Shown piece after piece: positions 54,149 to 63,275 of a stretch of DNA of 64,000 bases. Position 1 is the first letter of the stretch, and the number at the start of each line of letters is the position of its first letter. Under the pieces are notes generated by a model. The model was given only the letters and a program-made list of their open reading frames with translations. It ran no database searches and had not been told where the DNA came from. The position numbers and the translations under genes were made by a program. The DNA is from Photobacterium profundum (lineage in GTDB: Bacteria; Pseudomonadota; Gammaproteobacteria; Enterobacterales; Vibrionaceae). The DNA is taken from positions 310,001-374,000 of the forward strand of contig NZ_PYOD01000002.1 in the NCBI RefSeq assembly GCF_003026285.1, given 5' to 3'.

Positions 54149-55270
54149 ATGACCAAATTTAATTTCGATGATTTAATAAAATCACTTTATAGCTCTTTGG
54201 TTGATCCTGATGGATTTAAACCTTTTTTATCAAAACTCATAGAACAATGTAATTTCCGCTCTGGTGCTTTAATCATGGCAAATATGGAGACAAGAGATGT
54301 CAATATCATCTGGATGGAAGGCCTAGAACTAGAAAACCTTCAATTATTCATGGAGCGTTTAGATCGTAAAGATCCACTAATAGAAGAACTAGTGAAAGCG
54401 GCGCCAGGATCGTTAATCATTGCAGGAGATGCAACGAGAGAGGTTGCAAGAATTAATGAACCCGAATTCTATCGTGATTGGATTTGTGACCTCGACATTC
54501 ATTATGCTGCTGGTGCGGTCTTAACCATTGAAGGCAGCTGGGTTAGTCAAATGGTATTTCAACGACGCCATGATCAAGGCATGTTCTTACCTGATGAAAT
54601 GGATATGCTGAAACAGCTTATTCCCCACATGCAGCATGCTATGCACTTACATCATATAAAGGTGGATCAAGATAAGCAGCGCTTACTTTCACAGCTGTTA
54701 TTTGATCAAATACAGCAGCCCGTTATTCTGATAGATAGTACAAATAACGTCTGCCACTACAACCAAAAAGCAAGTGTTTTTCTATCTAAAAATTACCCGT
54801 TAAAAGTCGTTAATAGAAAACTTCAGTGCATTAAAGGCAATAAAAATACTGAGATCAACGTCGCTATTGATGAGTGCAGAAAAAATAACAACACCCAAAC
54901 TGTCCATATTAAGACAGAAGATAACCACGTATTAGCACTTACTTTTGCTCCTTTGGTTAAAGAAAACAACAGTATTGAAAATGGTATCGCTATTTTTATT
55001 TACAATAGTGAACAAGCTCCTAACCTTGATTTGAAAATATTGCGTGATTTATTTAATTTATCTGACAAAGAAGGCAAAGTCTGTTGTGAATTAGTAAATG
55101 GACGATCTCCCGCCGAAATTGCTGATTTACACTACCTCTCATACGAGACAGTAAGAACTTATATTAAGCGTATAATGAAAAAAACGCAGACTAGCCGACA
55201 AAACGAATTGGTTGCTAAATTAATGTCCAGCCCTGCATTTTATCCTATCACTTCACCTTTAAATGTATAA
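54149..55270 (+). CDS. LuxR-family transcriptional regulator
   Basis: A 373-residue regulator. The C-terminal 65 residues carry a LuxR/GerE helix-turn-helix: FNLSDKEGKVCCELVNGRSP, then LHYLSYETVRTYIKRIMKKT. The first 290 residues resemble a PAS/GAF-like sensor region (LIEQCNFRSGALIMANM and ILIDSTNNVCHYNQKASVFL). Many vibrios carry one or more such orphan regulators. No neighbour identifies the target; a perfect 10-bp inverted repeat follows at its 3' end. Confidence 0.82.
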   Translation: MTKFNFDDLIKSLYSSLVDPDGFKPFLSKLIEQCNFRSGALIMANMETRDVNIIWMEGLELENLQLFMERLDRKDPLIEELVKAAPGSLIIAGDATREVARINEPEFYRDWICDLDIHYAAGAVLTIEGSWVSQMVFQRRHDQGMFLPDEMDMLKQLIPHMQHAMHLHHIKVDQDKQRLLSQLLFDQIQQPVILIDSTNNVCHYNQKASVFLSKNYPLKVVNRKLQCIKGNKNTEINVAIDECRKNNNTQTVHIKTEDNHVLALTFAPLVKENNSIENGIAIFIYNSEQAPNLDLKILRDLFNLSDKEGKVCCELVNGRSPAEIADLHYLSYETVRTYIKRIMKKTQTSRQNELVAKLMSSPAFYPITSPLNV

Positions 55271-55300
55271 AAAAGTATAAGCTAGTCTACAAAAGCATAT

Positions 55301-55324
55301 TAATGTCCCCAAATGGGGACATTA
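55301..55324. terminator. Perfect inverted repeat downstream of the LuxR gene
   Basis: TAATGTCCCC and GGGGACATTA form a perfect 10-bp stem with an AAAT loop, 30 bases past the LuxR stop. The following T run is short (ATTTTC), so it is a moderate terminator candidate on the plus strand. Confidence 0.6.
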
Positions 55325-55451
55325 ATTTTCTGTTAATTCAATTAGTCTACAGCATATAAATTGAGTGACTTAAATTAGTCTCTATTTGACGTTACATTAA
55401 AATACAAACAACGCAACCTGGCTAGGTAGTTGATTTATTTGATATTGATTT

Positions 55452-55571
55452 ATGACTATACATAGACTTAATGAATACGAAGAAAAGAAGCTAATACCAT
55501 CTCAACATTTTTTAGTGACATCCGATAATTTCGCACGAGCCATGATTGGTGCGGATTTTATGGCCACGTAA
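55452..55571 (+). CDS. 39-residue small protein of unknown function
   Basis: An open frame from an ATG at 55452 to a TAA at 55569-55571, directly followed by a strong terminator whose stem starts in its last codons. The sequence begins MTIHRLNEYEEKKLIPSQ and ends FARAMIGADFMAT. It looks like a soluble helical peptide. There is no good ribosome binding site, which lowers confidence, but the tight stop-terminator join supports a real transcript. Confidence 0.35.
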   Translation: MTIHRLNEYEEKKLIPSQHFLVTSDNFARAMIGADFMAT

Positions 55572-55585
55572 AGTGGCCTTTTTTT
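55562..55585. terminator. Terminator between the small ORF and the MocR-type gene
   Basis: GGCCAC and GTGGCC form a perfect 6-bp stem with a 5-base loop, followed by TTTTTTT on the plus strand. It overlaps the 3' end of the minus-strand MocR gene region. Confidence 0.8.
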
Positions 55586-57002
55586 ATTTTTTAATGCAAT
55601 TAGCGACAGTTTTCAAAGCCTGTTGAGTTCGTTCATCCCATGGATATGAGCAGTTAATTCGCATACAGTTTTTATACCTATCATCACTCGCAAATAATGA
55701 CCCCGGTGCAATACTGATATTATGCACATCTAATAATCGTTGAAGTAGCTCTGACGTATTAATGTGCTTAGGCAGCACTACCCACAAAAAGTATCCACCT
55801 TCTGGTCGGGTAACCTGTGTTTCTCGTGGAAAATATTGCTCAATCGCATCTAACATTTGTTGTTGGCGCGCTTTCAATTGACGTCTTAATCGCCGTAAAT
55901 GAATATCATAACCACCATGTAGAACATATTGTGCAAGTGCTAATTGATTAGGAACCGCAGTAGATAAGGTCGACATCAATTGAAGCTGCTCAATCTGCTT
56001 AGCATACCTCCCCGCGACTACCCAGCCCACTCGAAAACCTGGCGCTAAGCATTTAGAAAATGAACCACAATGCAGCACCATCCCGTTAGTGTCGTAAGCT
56101 TTAATCGGTGTTGGTTTCGACTCTGAAAAATACAGCTCGTTATACACATCATCTTCAATAAGCGGAATCATGTGCTTCATCAGCAGGCTATTAATCGCGA
56201 TCTTATTTTCATCAGGCATTGAAGCTCCTAGCGGGTTTTGATATTTGCTCATCAACCAGCAAGCTTTAATGTCGTGGGTTTTGATCGCAGCTTCCAATGC
56301 GTTAACCGACATACCCGTTCGGGGGTGTGTCGCTATTTCTACCGCTTTTAAACGTAATCGTTCTACTGCTTGTAGGGCACCATAAAAAGCGGGGGATTCA
56401 ATCGCCACAGTATCGCCAGGCTGTGTTACTGCCATTAAACTCAGTCCTAATGACTCCATGGCACCAGAAGTGATCACAATGTCATTGATTGATACATCAA
56501 TACCATCTCGAATGTAACGTTTAGCTATCGCACGACGTAACGCAATATTACCCGGCGGCAAATCTGTCACAGTACTCTGTGCTGGCATTGTTTTCATGGT
56601 TTGTGCCAATGCACGACCAAGTTGTTTAAGAGGAAATAAATCAGGGTCAGGAAAAGCTGAACCAAATGGCATCACATCAGGTCGCTTACAAGCCGTTAGT
56701 ACATCAAAGATATGCGCATTTATTTTAATTGAGCGATTCACAACTTGAGGCATGATTTGCAGTGGTTCAGCTAAACGATTTAAATGGGCAGTAACAAAGT
56801 AACCTGATTTGGGTTTGGCGTAAATCCACCCTTCGGTTTCTAACAACTCATAGGCTTTAAGCACAGTCATAGGGCTAATACTGTGTTTCTTACTCATGAC
56901 TCGAATGGAAGGGATACGATCGCCAGGCAACCAAATTCGCTGTTCTATTTGCTGTTGTATTTCCGTTGCTACAGCGTGGTAGCGGGTCTGTTGGGGCGCC
57001 AT
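55584..57002 (-). CDS. MocR-type regulator: GntR helix-turn-helix fused to aminotransferase domain
   Basis: A 472-residue PLP-dependent regulator. The N-terminal winged helix (GDRIPSIRVMSKKHSISPMTVLKAYELLE) is of the GntR type. The remainder is an aspartate-aminotransferase fold, with the PLP-binding lysine in GSFSKCLAPGFRVGW. MocR proteins use PLP or a PLP-amino acid complex as signal and often regulate nearby amino acid or B6 genes. The next gene on this strand, dadA, is 400 bases away. The exact target is unknown. Confidence 0.9.
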   Translation of the reverse strand: MAPQQTRYHAVATEIQQQIEQRIWLPGDRIPSIRVMSKKHSISPMTVLKAYELLETEGWIYAKPKSGYFVTAHLNRLAEPLQIMPQVVNRSIKINAHIFDVLTACKRPDVMPFGSAFPDPDLFPLKQLGRALAQTMKTMPAQSTVTDLPPGNIALRRAIAKRYIRDGIDVSINDIVITSGAMESLGLSLMAVTQPGDTVAIESPAFYGALQAVERLRLKAVEIATHPRTGMSVNALEAAIKTHDIKACWLMSKYQNPLGASMPDENKIAINSLLMKHMIPLIEDDVYNELYFSESKPTPIKAYDTNGMVLHCGSFSKCLAPGFRVGWVVAGRYAKQIEQLQLMSTLSTAVPNQLALAQYVLHGGYDIHLRRLRRQLKARQQQMLDAIEQYFPRETQVTRPEGGYFLWVVLPKHINTSELLQRLLDVHNISIAPGSLFASDDRYKNCMRINCSYPWDERTQQALKTVANCIKK

Positions 57003-57401
57003 TTTCCATCAACCTTAACGAATAGAAATATTATCTTGTCTGAAGAGATTATACCTATTCAGGTTAATGTTATGTTGTTTAAATAACGGCCTATCCTTGA
57101 AAAATAATATTGCTTGCCCAAAAGAAGATATAGCCCTCAATTCCCAATACCATACACACGGCAAAACTCAGGCACTTTTGATCTTCTGTTAATTGTTTGA
57201 TATTCACTTTCCCACCTTATGTTCATCTTAATACGGTTTCACTAAGGCTTATTTGAACACAGCTCAAACACTTATAGGGTAATACAACCAACAGTGTTAC
57301 AGGGTATAACAGTTGCTATAAGATATGAAAATTCTTAAATTGTTCTACCTCTACTCACTCATTAAGTAACCCCTGCCCTTCGAGCTGAGGCAACAGAAGC
57401 T
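57003..57401. other. Gap between the MocR gene and dadA
   Basis: About 400 bases. On the minus strand an AAGGTGGG ribosome binding site precedes a GTG at 57208, but the frame is only 23 codons; a hydrophobic frame (VCMVLGIEGYIFFWA) continues in another register, as if one base were inserted near 57180. No intact gene is supported. Confidence 0.4.
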
Positions 57402-58658
57402 TTAAAAATTGTAACGAGCGATGCTTAACCCATCAGGATCGATATCCGGTGTTACACCACTGATGACATCAGCGAGTAACCGTGCAGAGCCACAGGCCAT
57501 TGTCCAGCCTAACGTGCCATGCCCAGTATTGGTGAATAAATTAGAAAAAGGGGTTTTGCCAATAATTGGCGTACCATCGGGCGTCATTGGACGCAACCCT
57601 GTCCAGTATTCCGCCTTGCTCATATCACCGCCATTTGGAAATAAATCTTGCACCACCATCGCGATAGTCGCTTTGCGTTGCTCACTTAAATCTAAATCAT
57701 AACCAGCAAGCTCTGCGGTTCCTGCTACACGAATACGTTGCTCAAAGCGTGTCATAGCCACTTTATAGGTCTCATCCATCACAGTTGAAACAGGCGCTTG
57801 TGTCTCGTCGGTTACCGGTATCGTTAATGAATAGCCTTTTACTGGATAAACAGGAATAGCTAACCCCAATGGTGAGAGCAACGAAGAAGAATACGAGCCC
57901 ATTGCCATTACATACGCATCAGCTTTCAACTCCCCCATGCTGGTTGATACAGAGTTAATCTTACCCTGCGTCTGGTTGAGCTTCTGCACGTCAACATTGA
58001 AATGAAATTTCACGCCTGCCTTTATCGCTAATTCAGTAAGTTGCTGGCAAAACTGATAACAATCACCCGTTTCATCATCAGGTAGTTGCAACCCGCCTAC
58101 AAGCTTATCTTTTACACTTTCTAAACCCGGCTCGGCTGCAATACAACCTGCCACGTCTAGTTCTTCATACCGTGTACCACTTTCTGCTAGTACTTGAATA
58201 TCTTTTACGACAGCTTCGATTTGTGCTGCATTTCGAAATACTTGTAATGTACCTTGCTGACGCCCTTCATAATTGATCGGCTGATGCTTTCTCAGATCAA
58301 TTAAACAGTCACGGCTATAATTCGCCACGCGTAACATGCGTGCTTTATTAATTTGGTAACGTTCTTGATTGCAGTTCGCCAGCATTTTCGATGCCCATAC
58401 ATACAGATCGGGCGACAAACTTGGTTTAATCTTTAAAGGTGCGTGTTTTTGCGCCAGCCATTTTAATGCTTTAACTGGAATACCGGGGGCTGCCCATGGT
58501 GATGAATACCCGTATGATATCTGCCCTGCATTCGCAAAACTCGTTTCTTCTGCACTTTTTGACTGACGATCAATAACAGTAACATCATGACCTGCCTCAG
58601 CAAGATACCAAGCTGACGTTAATCCAATCACACCACAACCTAATACGATCACTTCCAT
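57402..58658 (-). CDS. dadA: D-amino acid dehydrogenase, FAD subunit
   Basis: Membrane-associated flavoprotein that oxidises D-amino acids, mainly D-alanine, to keto acids and passes electrons to the respiratory chain. The FAD motif VIVLGCGVIGLTSAWYLAEAGHDVTVIDRQ (read as two parts) opens the protein at the ATG at 58658; a longer frame to 58682 has a less typical N-terminus. QISYGYSSPWAAPG and a C-terminal GHGTLGWTMACGSARLLAD match DadA. Length is 418 residues. It is divergent from the LysR gene at 58771, a likely regulator. Confidence 0.92.
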   Translation of the reverse strand: MEVIVLGCGVIGLTSAWYLAEAGHDVTVIDRQSKSAEETSFANAGQISYGYSSPWAAPGIPVKALKWLAQKHAPLKIKPSLSPDLYVWASKMLANCNQERYQINKARMLRVANYSRDCLIDLRKHQPINYEGRQQGTLQVFRNAAQIEAVVKDIQVLAESGTRYEELDVAGCIAAEPGLESVKDKLVGGLQLPDDETGDCYQFCQQLTELAIKAGVKFHFNVDVQKLNQTQGKINSVSTSMGELKADAYVMAMGSYSSSLLSPLGLAIPVYPVKGYSLTIPVTDETQAPVSTVMDETYKVAMTRFEQRIRVAGTAELAGYDLDLSEQRKATIAMVVQDLFPNGGDMSKAEYWTGLRPMTPDGTPIIGKTPFSNLFTNTGHGTLGWTMACGSARLLADVISGVTPDIDPDGLSIARYNF

Positions 58659-58770
58659 ACATACTGACTTTATTGATAACAAAATAATACATGCAGAATG
58701 TGCGATTTACATTTGATTAACAATCGATAAATATTAATATCTGTGTTTAGTATTTCTAAAGGCAGGTCAA

Positions 58771-59721
58771 ATGAGCATGATTCGATTAAAAGGCAATGTG
58801 TTAGCAGGGTTAGCAACATTTGAAACAGTCGCGCGTTTTGGTAGCTTTACACAAGCCGCCGAACACCTGCACATTACGACAGGTGCGATCAGCCAACAAA
58901 TCAGTCATTTAGAACAAGAGCTAAGCTTCGTACTGTTTGAAAGACACTCTCGAGGAATTCGTTTAACCAATGAGGGTAACCAGCTATACCTCGTGGTAAA
59001 CCAAAGTTTGACCGATATTAGGGGTGTGATTAATCGAATCCAAAAAGCACATCATGCTGAAGGTGAAATACACCTTAAACTGACCCCCTCTTTTGCTTTT
59101 AAGTGGTTAGTGCCTCGCCTTCACGATTTCTATACTCAATACCCCGAGATTAAAATACATACCTTCGCTGAAGGAGCACTTGTCGATCACAACGATACCA
59201 ATTTTGATTTAGCGATTGATTATGGGCAAACACCCTATCTACAAACACGTAATAAAAGCCAGGTATCGTTATTAATGGCAGAAAAACTCCTCCCCGTGAT
59301 GAGCCCTGATTACATGAAAAAATTTGACTGGAATAACCCACAAGATACAAGTCAAAACATTTGGGAGAAAGTCAGATTACTTCACGATGCAATGCCATGG
59401 CAACATGCCGCTAAAGATGATGAATGGCGTTTTTGGTTTAAAGAAAATGGATTAACACCACTCAACGTAGATATCGGTCTTCAGCATGGGCATTATTTTA
59501 ATCGTACCGACATGGCGATGGCTGCCGCAGCAGCAGGATTAGGGGTTGCTTTGGCTCGCTGTGCACTTGTAGAAGAAGACTTTTCGAAAGGCAGCCTAGT
59601 TTCACCTTTCGAGCCTTTGGATGCCAAAGCGGGTTATTACTTAATACAACACCATCACTCACCTGCCATTGAATGCTTTAAAGCATGGTTAAGACAGCAA
59701 ATTAATTCATCTAATGCATAA
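58771..59721 (+). CDS. LysR-family transcriptional regulator, GcvA-like
   Basis: A 316-residue LysR regulator. The helix-turn-helix FTQAAEHLHITTGAISQQISHLEQEL is followed by RHSRGIRLTNEGNQLY, typical of the GcvA branch. The start ATG at 58771 follows AAAGGCAGGT. It is divergent from dadA with a 112-base shared region and probably controls it, as LysR genes next to dadA often do. The effector is likely an amino acid, by analogy only. Confidence 0.88.
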   Translation: MSMIRLKGNVLAGLATFETVARFGSFTQAAEHLHITTGAISQQISHLEQELSFVLFERHSRGIRLTNEGNQLYLVVNQSLTDIRGVINRIQKAHHAEGEIHLKLTPSFAFKWLVPRLHDFYTQYPEIKIHTFAEGALVDHNDTNFDLAIDYGQTPYLQTRNKSQVSLLMAEKLLPVMSPDYMKKFDWNNPQDTSQNIWEKVRLLHDAMPWQHAAKDDEWRFWFKENGLTPLNVDIGLQHGHYFNRTDMAMAAAAAGLGVALARCALVEEDFSKGSLVSPFEPLDAKAGYYLIQHHHSPAIECFKAWLRQQINSSNA

Positions 59722-60189
59722 AAAGAAACGTAACAGGCACAAGTAGCATATGAAAGTGATAAAACACCAACAATGCCAAATATCACTTTCACTATTATAT
59801 TTCCAACAAGAAATACTTCACTTAACGATAAAACTTTTTTATTTGCAAAGGCGATTCATCAATTGTTTAATCCACCCAACACTTACTAAGTACGTTATCA
59901 GCCATAAAATCTTTACGTGCTTATATTCCATAAATAACACTAGGAATACCGTCGCTAATACTGCCCAGCGAGCTACGCATCTACGACCTTTCTTTATATC
60001 TTCCCGAGATAAAGAGAAAACCTTTTAAATCCGTGTATTACCAAGGTTGTCAGCTAATCATTTATGCTGCACAAAACGGTGTCTGCTCTAACGCAGATTA
60101 ACGAAGTTGAATGTATTTTCAACGCCTTGGCCTATATAAAAGTGTTGCTGTGACCCCACAGTAATAGTCGTTATCATCAAAAGAGTGAT
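59722..60189. other. Region between the LysR gene and speA
   Basis: About 470 bases with no intact gene. A minus-strand open frame at 59839-60023 codes for a protein-like membrane sequence (KKGRRCVARWAVLATVFLVL and later ILWLITYLVSVGWIKQLM) but has no ATG, GTG or TTG before the first hydrophobic stretch, so I treat it as a remnant. The plus-strand frame over the same place is its antisense shadow. The speA promoter must lie at the right end. Confidence 0.45.
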
Positions 60190-62118
60190 GTGAAAATGAG
60201 TAATTGGTCAATTCATGATGCGCGTGAAATGTATAACACGCCCTACTGGAGCCAAGGTTACTTCGATATTAATGCGCAAGGTTCTGTTGTAGCTTGCCCT
60301 GATAAAAATGACCCAACGAATGCGATTGATCTGTCTAAACTAGCAGATGAATTAATTGCTGCAGGTGCTTCATTACCTGTACTGGTTCGATTCCCTGATA
60401 TTCTGCAAAATCGCGTAGACAGCCTTTGCAGCGCATTTAATCAGTCAATCGAATCTTATGATTATCAAAATAGTTATCTTGCTGTTTATCCAATAAAAGT
60501 GAACCAGCAACAAGCCGTTGTCAGTGAAATTCTAAAAAGCCAATATGCAAAACAGCAGCGTCAACTGGGATTAGAAGCAGGCAGTAAGCCAGAACTTATG
60601 GCTGTATTAGCCATGGCGCAAGAAGCCAGCTCTGTGATTGTGTGTAATGGCTATAAAGACCGCGAATATATTCGCCTTGCGCTTATTGGTGAAAAGCTTG
60701 GGCACGAAGTGTATATCGTGCTTGAAAAAATGTCTGAGCTGAACATTATTCTTGAAGAAGCTAAGCAACTTGGTGTTACTCCTCGTTTAGGTTTGCGAGC
60801 GCGTTTAGCATCTCAAGGAAAGGGGAAGTGGCAATCAAGCGGTGGTGAAAAGTCCAAATTCGGCTTATGTGCTTCACAAGTCTTAACCGTAATCGACTTA
60901 TTACGTGAACGCGATATGTTGGGGTGCCTGCAATTATTGCACTTCCACTTAGGTTCTCAGCTTGCCAACATTCGTGACGTAAGAAATGGCGTTGGTGAAG
61001 CAGGTCGTATCTATGCCGAGCTCAAAAAAATGGGGGTGGGTATTACAACGGTCGATGTAGGCGGTGGTTTAGCAATTGACTACGAGGGTACACGTAGCCA
61101 AAGCAGCTGCTCGATGAATTACAACCTGAGTGAATATGCTAATAATGTGGTTTACACCTTAGGCGATGTTTGTATCGAATACGATATTGCAATGCCGCGA
61201 ATTATTTCAGAATCGGGACGAAACTTAACAGCCCACCATGCGGTACTAATTACCGATGTGATTGGTGTTGAAGGGTATAAAGCAGAAGATATCTCTGCAC
61301 CTGCCGACGACGCACCACAGATTTTGCATAACATGTGGCGCTCTTGGAAAGAGCTATCAGAATCGACAAGTCACCGCTCGTTAGTGGAAATTTTCCATGA
61401 TAGCCAAAGTGATTTATCTGAAGTGCATGCATCTTTCAGTATGGGATTAATCAACTTCATCGATCGCGCTTGGGCTGAACAAGTGAGCTTACGCCTGTGC
61501 TATCAATTAGAAAAACTATTATCAGCCAAGAACCGTGCACATCGTCCTTTATTAGATGAATTACATGAACGCTTAGCCGATAAATTATTTGTGAATTTTT
61601 CGCTTTTTCAATCATTACCTGATGCTTGGGGAATCGATCAGGTTTTCCCTGTATTGCCTCTATCGCAATTGGATAAAGCACCTGAAAGTCGCGCCGTGAT
61701 TTTAGACATCACCTGTGATTCTGATGGTGCTATCGATCAATATGTTGAAGGGCAAGGCATCGAAAGTACGTTAGCCGTACCAAAATGGGATGATGAAAAC
61801 CCCTATCGTGTAGGGTTCTTTTTAGTCGGTGCATATCAGGAAATTCTAGGTGATATGCATAATTTGTTTGGTGACACAGATACGGCAGTTGTACGATGTG
61901 ATGGCGCTGGTCACTACGAAATCGAACACATTGAACGCGGTGATTCAGTCGGTGATGTATTACGCTATGTACATTTAGATGCTCGTGAATTCTTACGTCA
62001 GTATGAACTAATGGCAAAGGCGAACCTGCCTGAATCTGAGCACGCTGATATCCTTGGTGAATTGGCTGAAGGGCTAAACGGATACACCTACTTAGAAGAT
62101 ATGCGTAACAACAAATAG
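60190..62118 (+). CDS. speA: Biosynthetic arginine decarboxylase
   Basis: PLP enzyme that converts arginine to agmatine, the first step of the agmatine route to putrescine. The 642-residue length is right for SpeA. The PLP lysine lies in [10 protein letters not shown] near residue 103. [40 protein letters not shown] and [13 protein letters not shown] are family hallmarks; the other PLP-phosphate contacts are in [11 protein letters not shown]. Two starts are possible, GTG at 60190 or ATG at 60196, six bases apart. Agmatinase speB follows after 150 bases, and together they form the putrescine pathway. Confidence 0.94.
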   Translation: MKMSNWSIHDAREMYNTPYWSQGYFDINAQGSVVACPDKNDPTNAIDLSKLADELIAAGASLPVLVRFPDILQNRVDSLCSAFNQSIESYDYQNSYLAVYPIKVNQQQAVVSEILKSQYAKQQRQLGLEAGSKPELMAVLAMAQEASSVIVCNGYKDREYIRLALIGEKLGHEVYIVLEKMSELNIILEEAKQLGVTPRLGLRARLASQGKGKWQSSGGEKSKFGLCASQVLTVIDLLRERDMLGCLQLLHFHLGSQLANIRDVRNGVGEAGRIYAELKKMGVGITTVDVGGGLAIDYEGTRSQSSCSMNYNLSEYANNVVYTLGDVCIEYDIAMPRIISESGRNLTAHHAVLITDVIGVEGYKAEDISAPADDAPQILHNMWRSWKELSESTSHRSLVEIFHDSQSDLSEVHASFSMGLINFIDRAWAEQVSLRLCYQLEKLLSAKNRAHRPLLDELHERLADKLFVNFSLFQSLPDAWGIDQVFPVLPLSQLDKAPESRAVILDITCDSDGAIDQYVEGQGIESTLAVPKWDDENPYRVGFFLVGAYQEILGDMHNLFGDTDTAVVRCDGAGHYEIEHIERGDSVGDVLRYVHLDAREFLRQYELMAKANLPESEHADILGELAEGLNGYTYLEDMRNNK

Positions 62119-62175
62119 TCGTTACTCAATATCGTATTTTAATATCATATTTTGAAACCAAGATAGTTAGTCGTT

Positions 62176-62227
62176 ATACCAATCTGAATAAGTAAATTTA
62201 TGATCAGATACTTATTTAGGTTGGTAT
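62176..62227. repeat. Long hairpin between speA and speB
   Basis: ATACCAATCTGAATAAGTA and TACTTATTTAGGTTGGTAT are 19-base arms with two mismatches and a 14-base loop. The TTATACCAATCTGAATAAGT type of sequence resembles short dispersed hairpin repeats seen in Vibrionaceae and relatives, from general knowledge. It may stabilise or separate the speA and speB messages. Confidence 0.6.
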
Positions 62228-62268
62228 TATAATATCGGCTGACTATCTCGCATTGCCAGGAGACAACA

Positions 62269-63192
62269 GTGGCAACAATTGCAAATTACGCCGATTACTC
62301 ATTATATTCCAATGCATTTGGGTTCTTACGACAGCCATTAAATTTCACACCACAGCAATCTGATGCCGATGTGATCATTACAGGTGTGCCTTTCGATCTT
62401 GCTACTACGGGACGTTCAGGAAGCCGAATGGGCCCCGGCGCTATTCGCCAAGCATCTATCAACCTTGCATGGGAAGGAAAGCGCTGGCCGTGGACGTTCA
62501 ACTTAACCCAAGCCATTAAAATTGAAGATTGTGGTGATCTGGTTTTCGATTGTGGTGATCCTGCTCAAATGAGTGAGCGGCTTGAAATTCATGCCGATAG
62601 CTTAATACAGCAAGGAAAAACATTACTGAGTTTTGGTGGCGATCACTTCGTTACCTTGCCTTTATTGCGCGCACATGCAAAAAAATACGGTGAAATGGCA
62701 TTAATCCATTTTGATGCGCATACCGATACTTACGATATGGGCAGTAAGTATGATCACGGTACAATGTTTTACCATGCACCGAATGAAGGGTTAATCGATC
62801 CTACCCATTCGGTTCAAATCGGTATTCGTACTGAACACAGTCATGCACTGGGTTTTAACGTTATTGATGCAGCGAATGCCAATGACCGCACGGTAGAATC
62901 CATTATTCAGCAAATTAAAGAGATAATCGGTACTCGCCCTGTTTACCTTACCTTTGATATTGACTGTTTAGATCCCGCTTACGCTCCGGGGACTGGTACA
63001 CCAGTATGTGGCGGATTAAGTACCGATAAAGTACTGAAGATACTAAGAGGTCTTGTTGGTATTAATTTAATCGGAATGGATATAGTGGAAGTAGCACCAG
63101 CCTATGACCATGCAGAAATAACCGCACTTGCTGCGGCAACCATTGCGACTGATTTATTGCACCTTTGGGCAAGTAATCAAAACAAGAACTAA
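62269..63192 (+). CDS. speB: Agmatinase
   Basis: Manganese enzyme that splits agmatine into putrescine and urea. The gene starts at a GTG at 62269 preceded by a good AGGAGA site. Metal-binding motifs are [19 protein letters not shown] and [18 protein letters not shown], in the correct order. The 307-residue length matches the ureohydrolase family. It uses the product of speA, encoded just upstream. Confidence 0.94.
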   Translation: MATIANYADYSLYSNAFGFLRQPLNFTPQQSDADVIITGVPFDLATTGRSGSRMGPGAIRQASINLAWEGKRWPWTFNLTQAIKIEDCGDLVFDCGDPAQMSERLEIHADSLIQQGKTLLSFGGDHFVTLPLLRAHAKKYGEMALIHFDAHTDTYDMGSKYDHGTMFYHAPNEGLIDPTHSVQIGIRTEHSHALGFNVIDAANANDRTVESIIQQIKEIIGTRPVYLTFDIDCLDPAYAPGTGTPVCGGLSTDKVLKILRGLVGINLIGMDIVEVAPAYDHAEITALAAATIATDLLHLWASNQNKN

Positions 63193-63275
63193 CAATCACT
63201 TCTACGGGGAAGTCACCACTTCCCTGCTATTTAGCTCGATCAGTATTATCCTTTAAAGAGTCCGATTTCACGGAT

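Noticed and set aside
57091..57208. Possible small membrane gene on the minus strand with a good AAGGTGGG site
   Set aside because: The frame after the GTG closes after 23 codons; the hydrophobic part is in another register. One extra G near 57180 breaks it, so it is not an intact gene here.
59750..60028. Plus-strand frame of 92 codons before speA
   Set aside because: Its content looks like the shadow of a membrane-type minus-strand frame, and it has no ribosome binding site.
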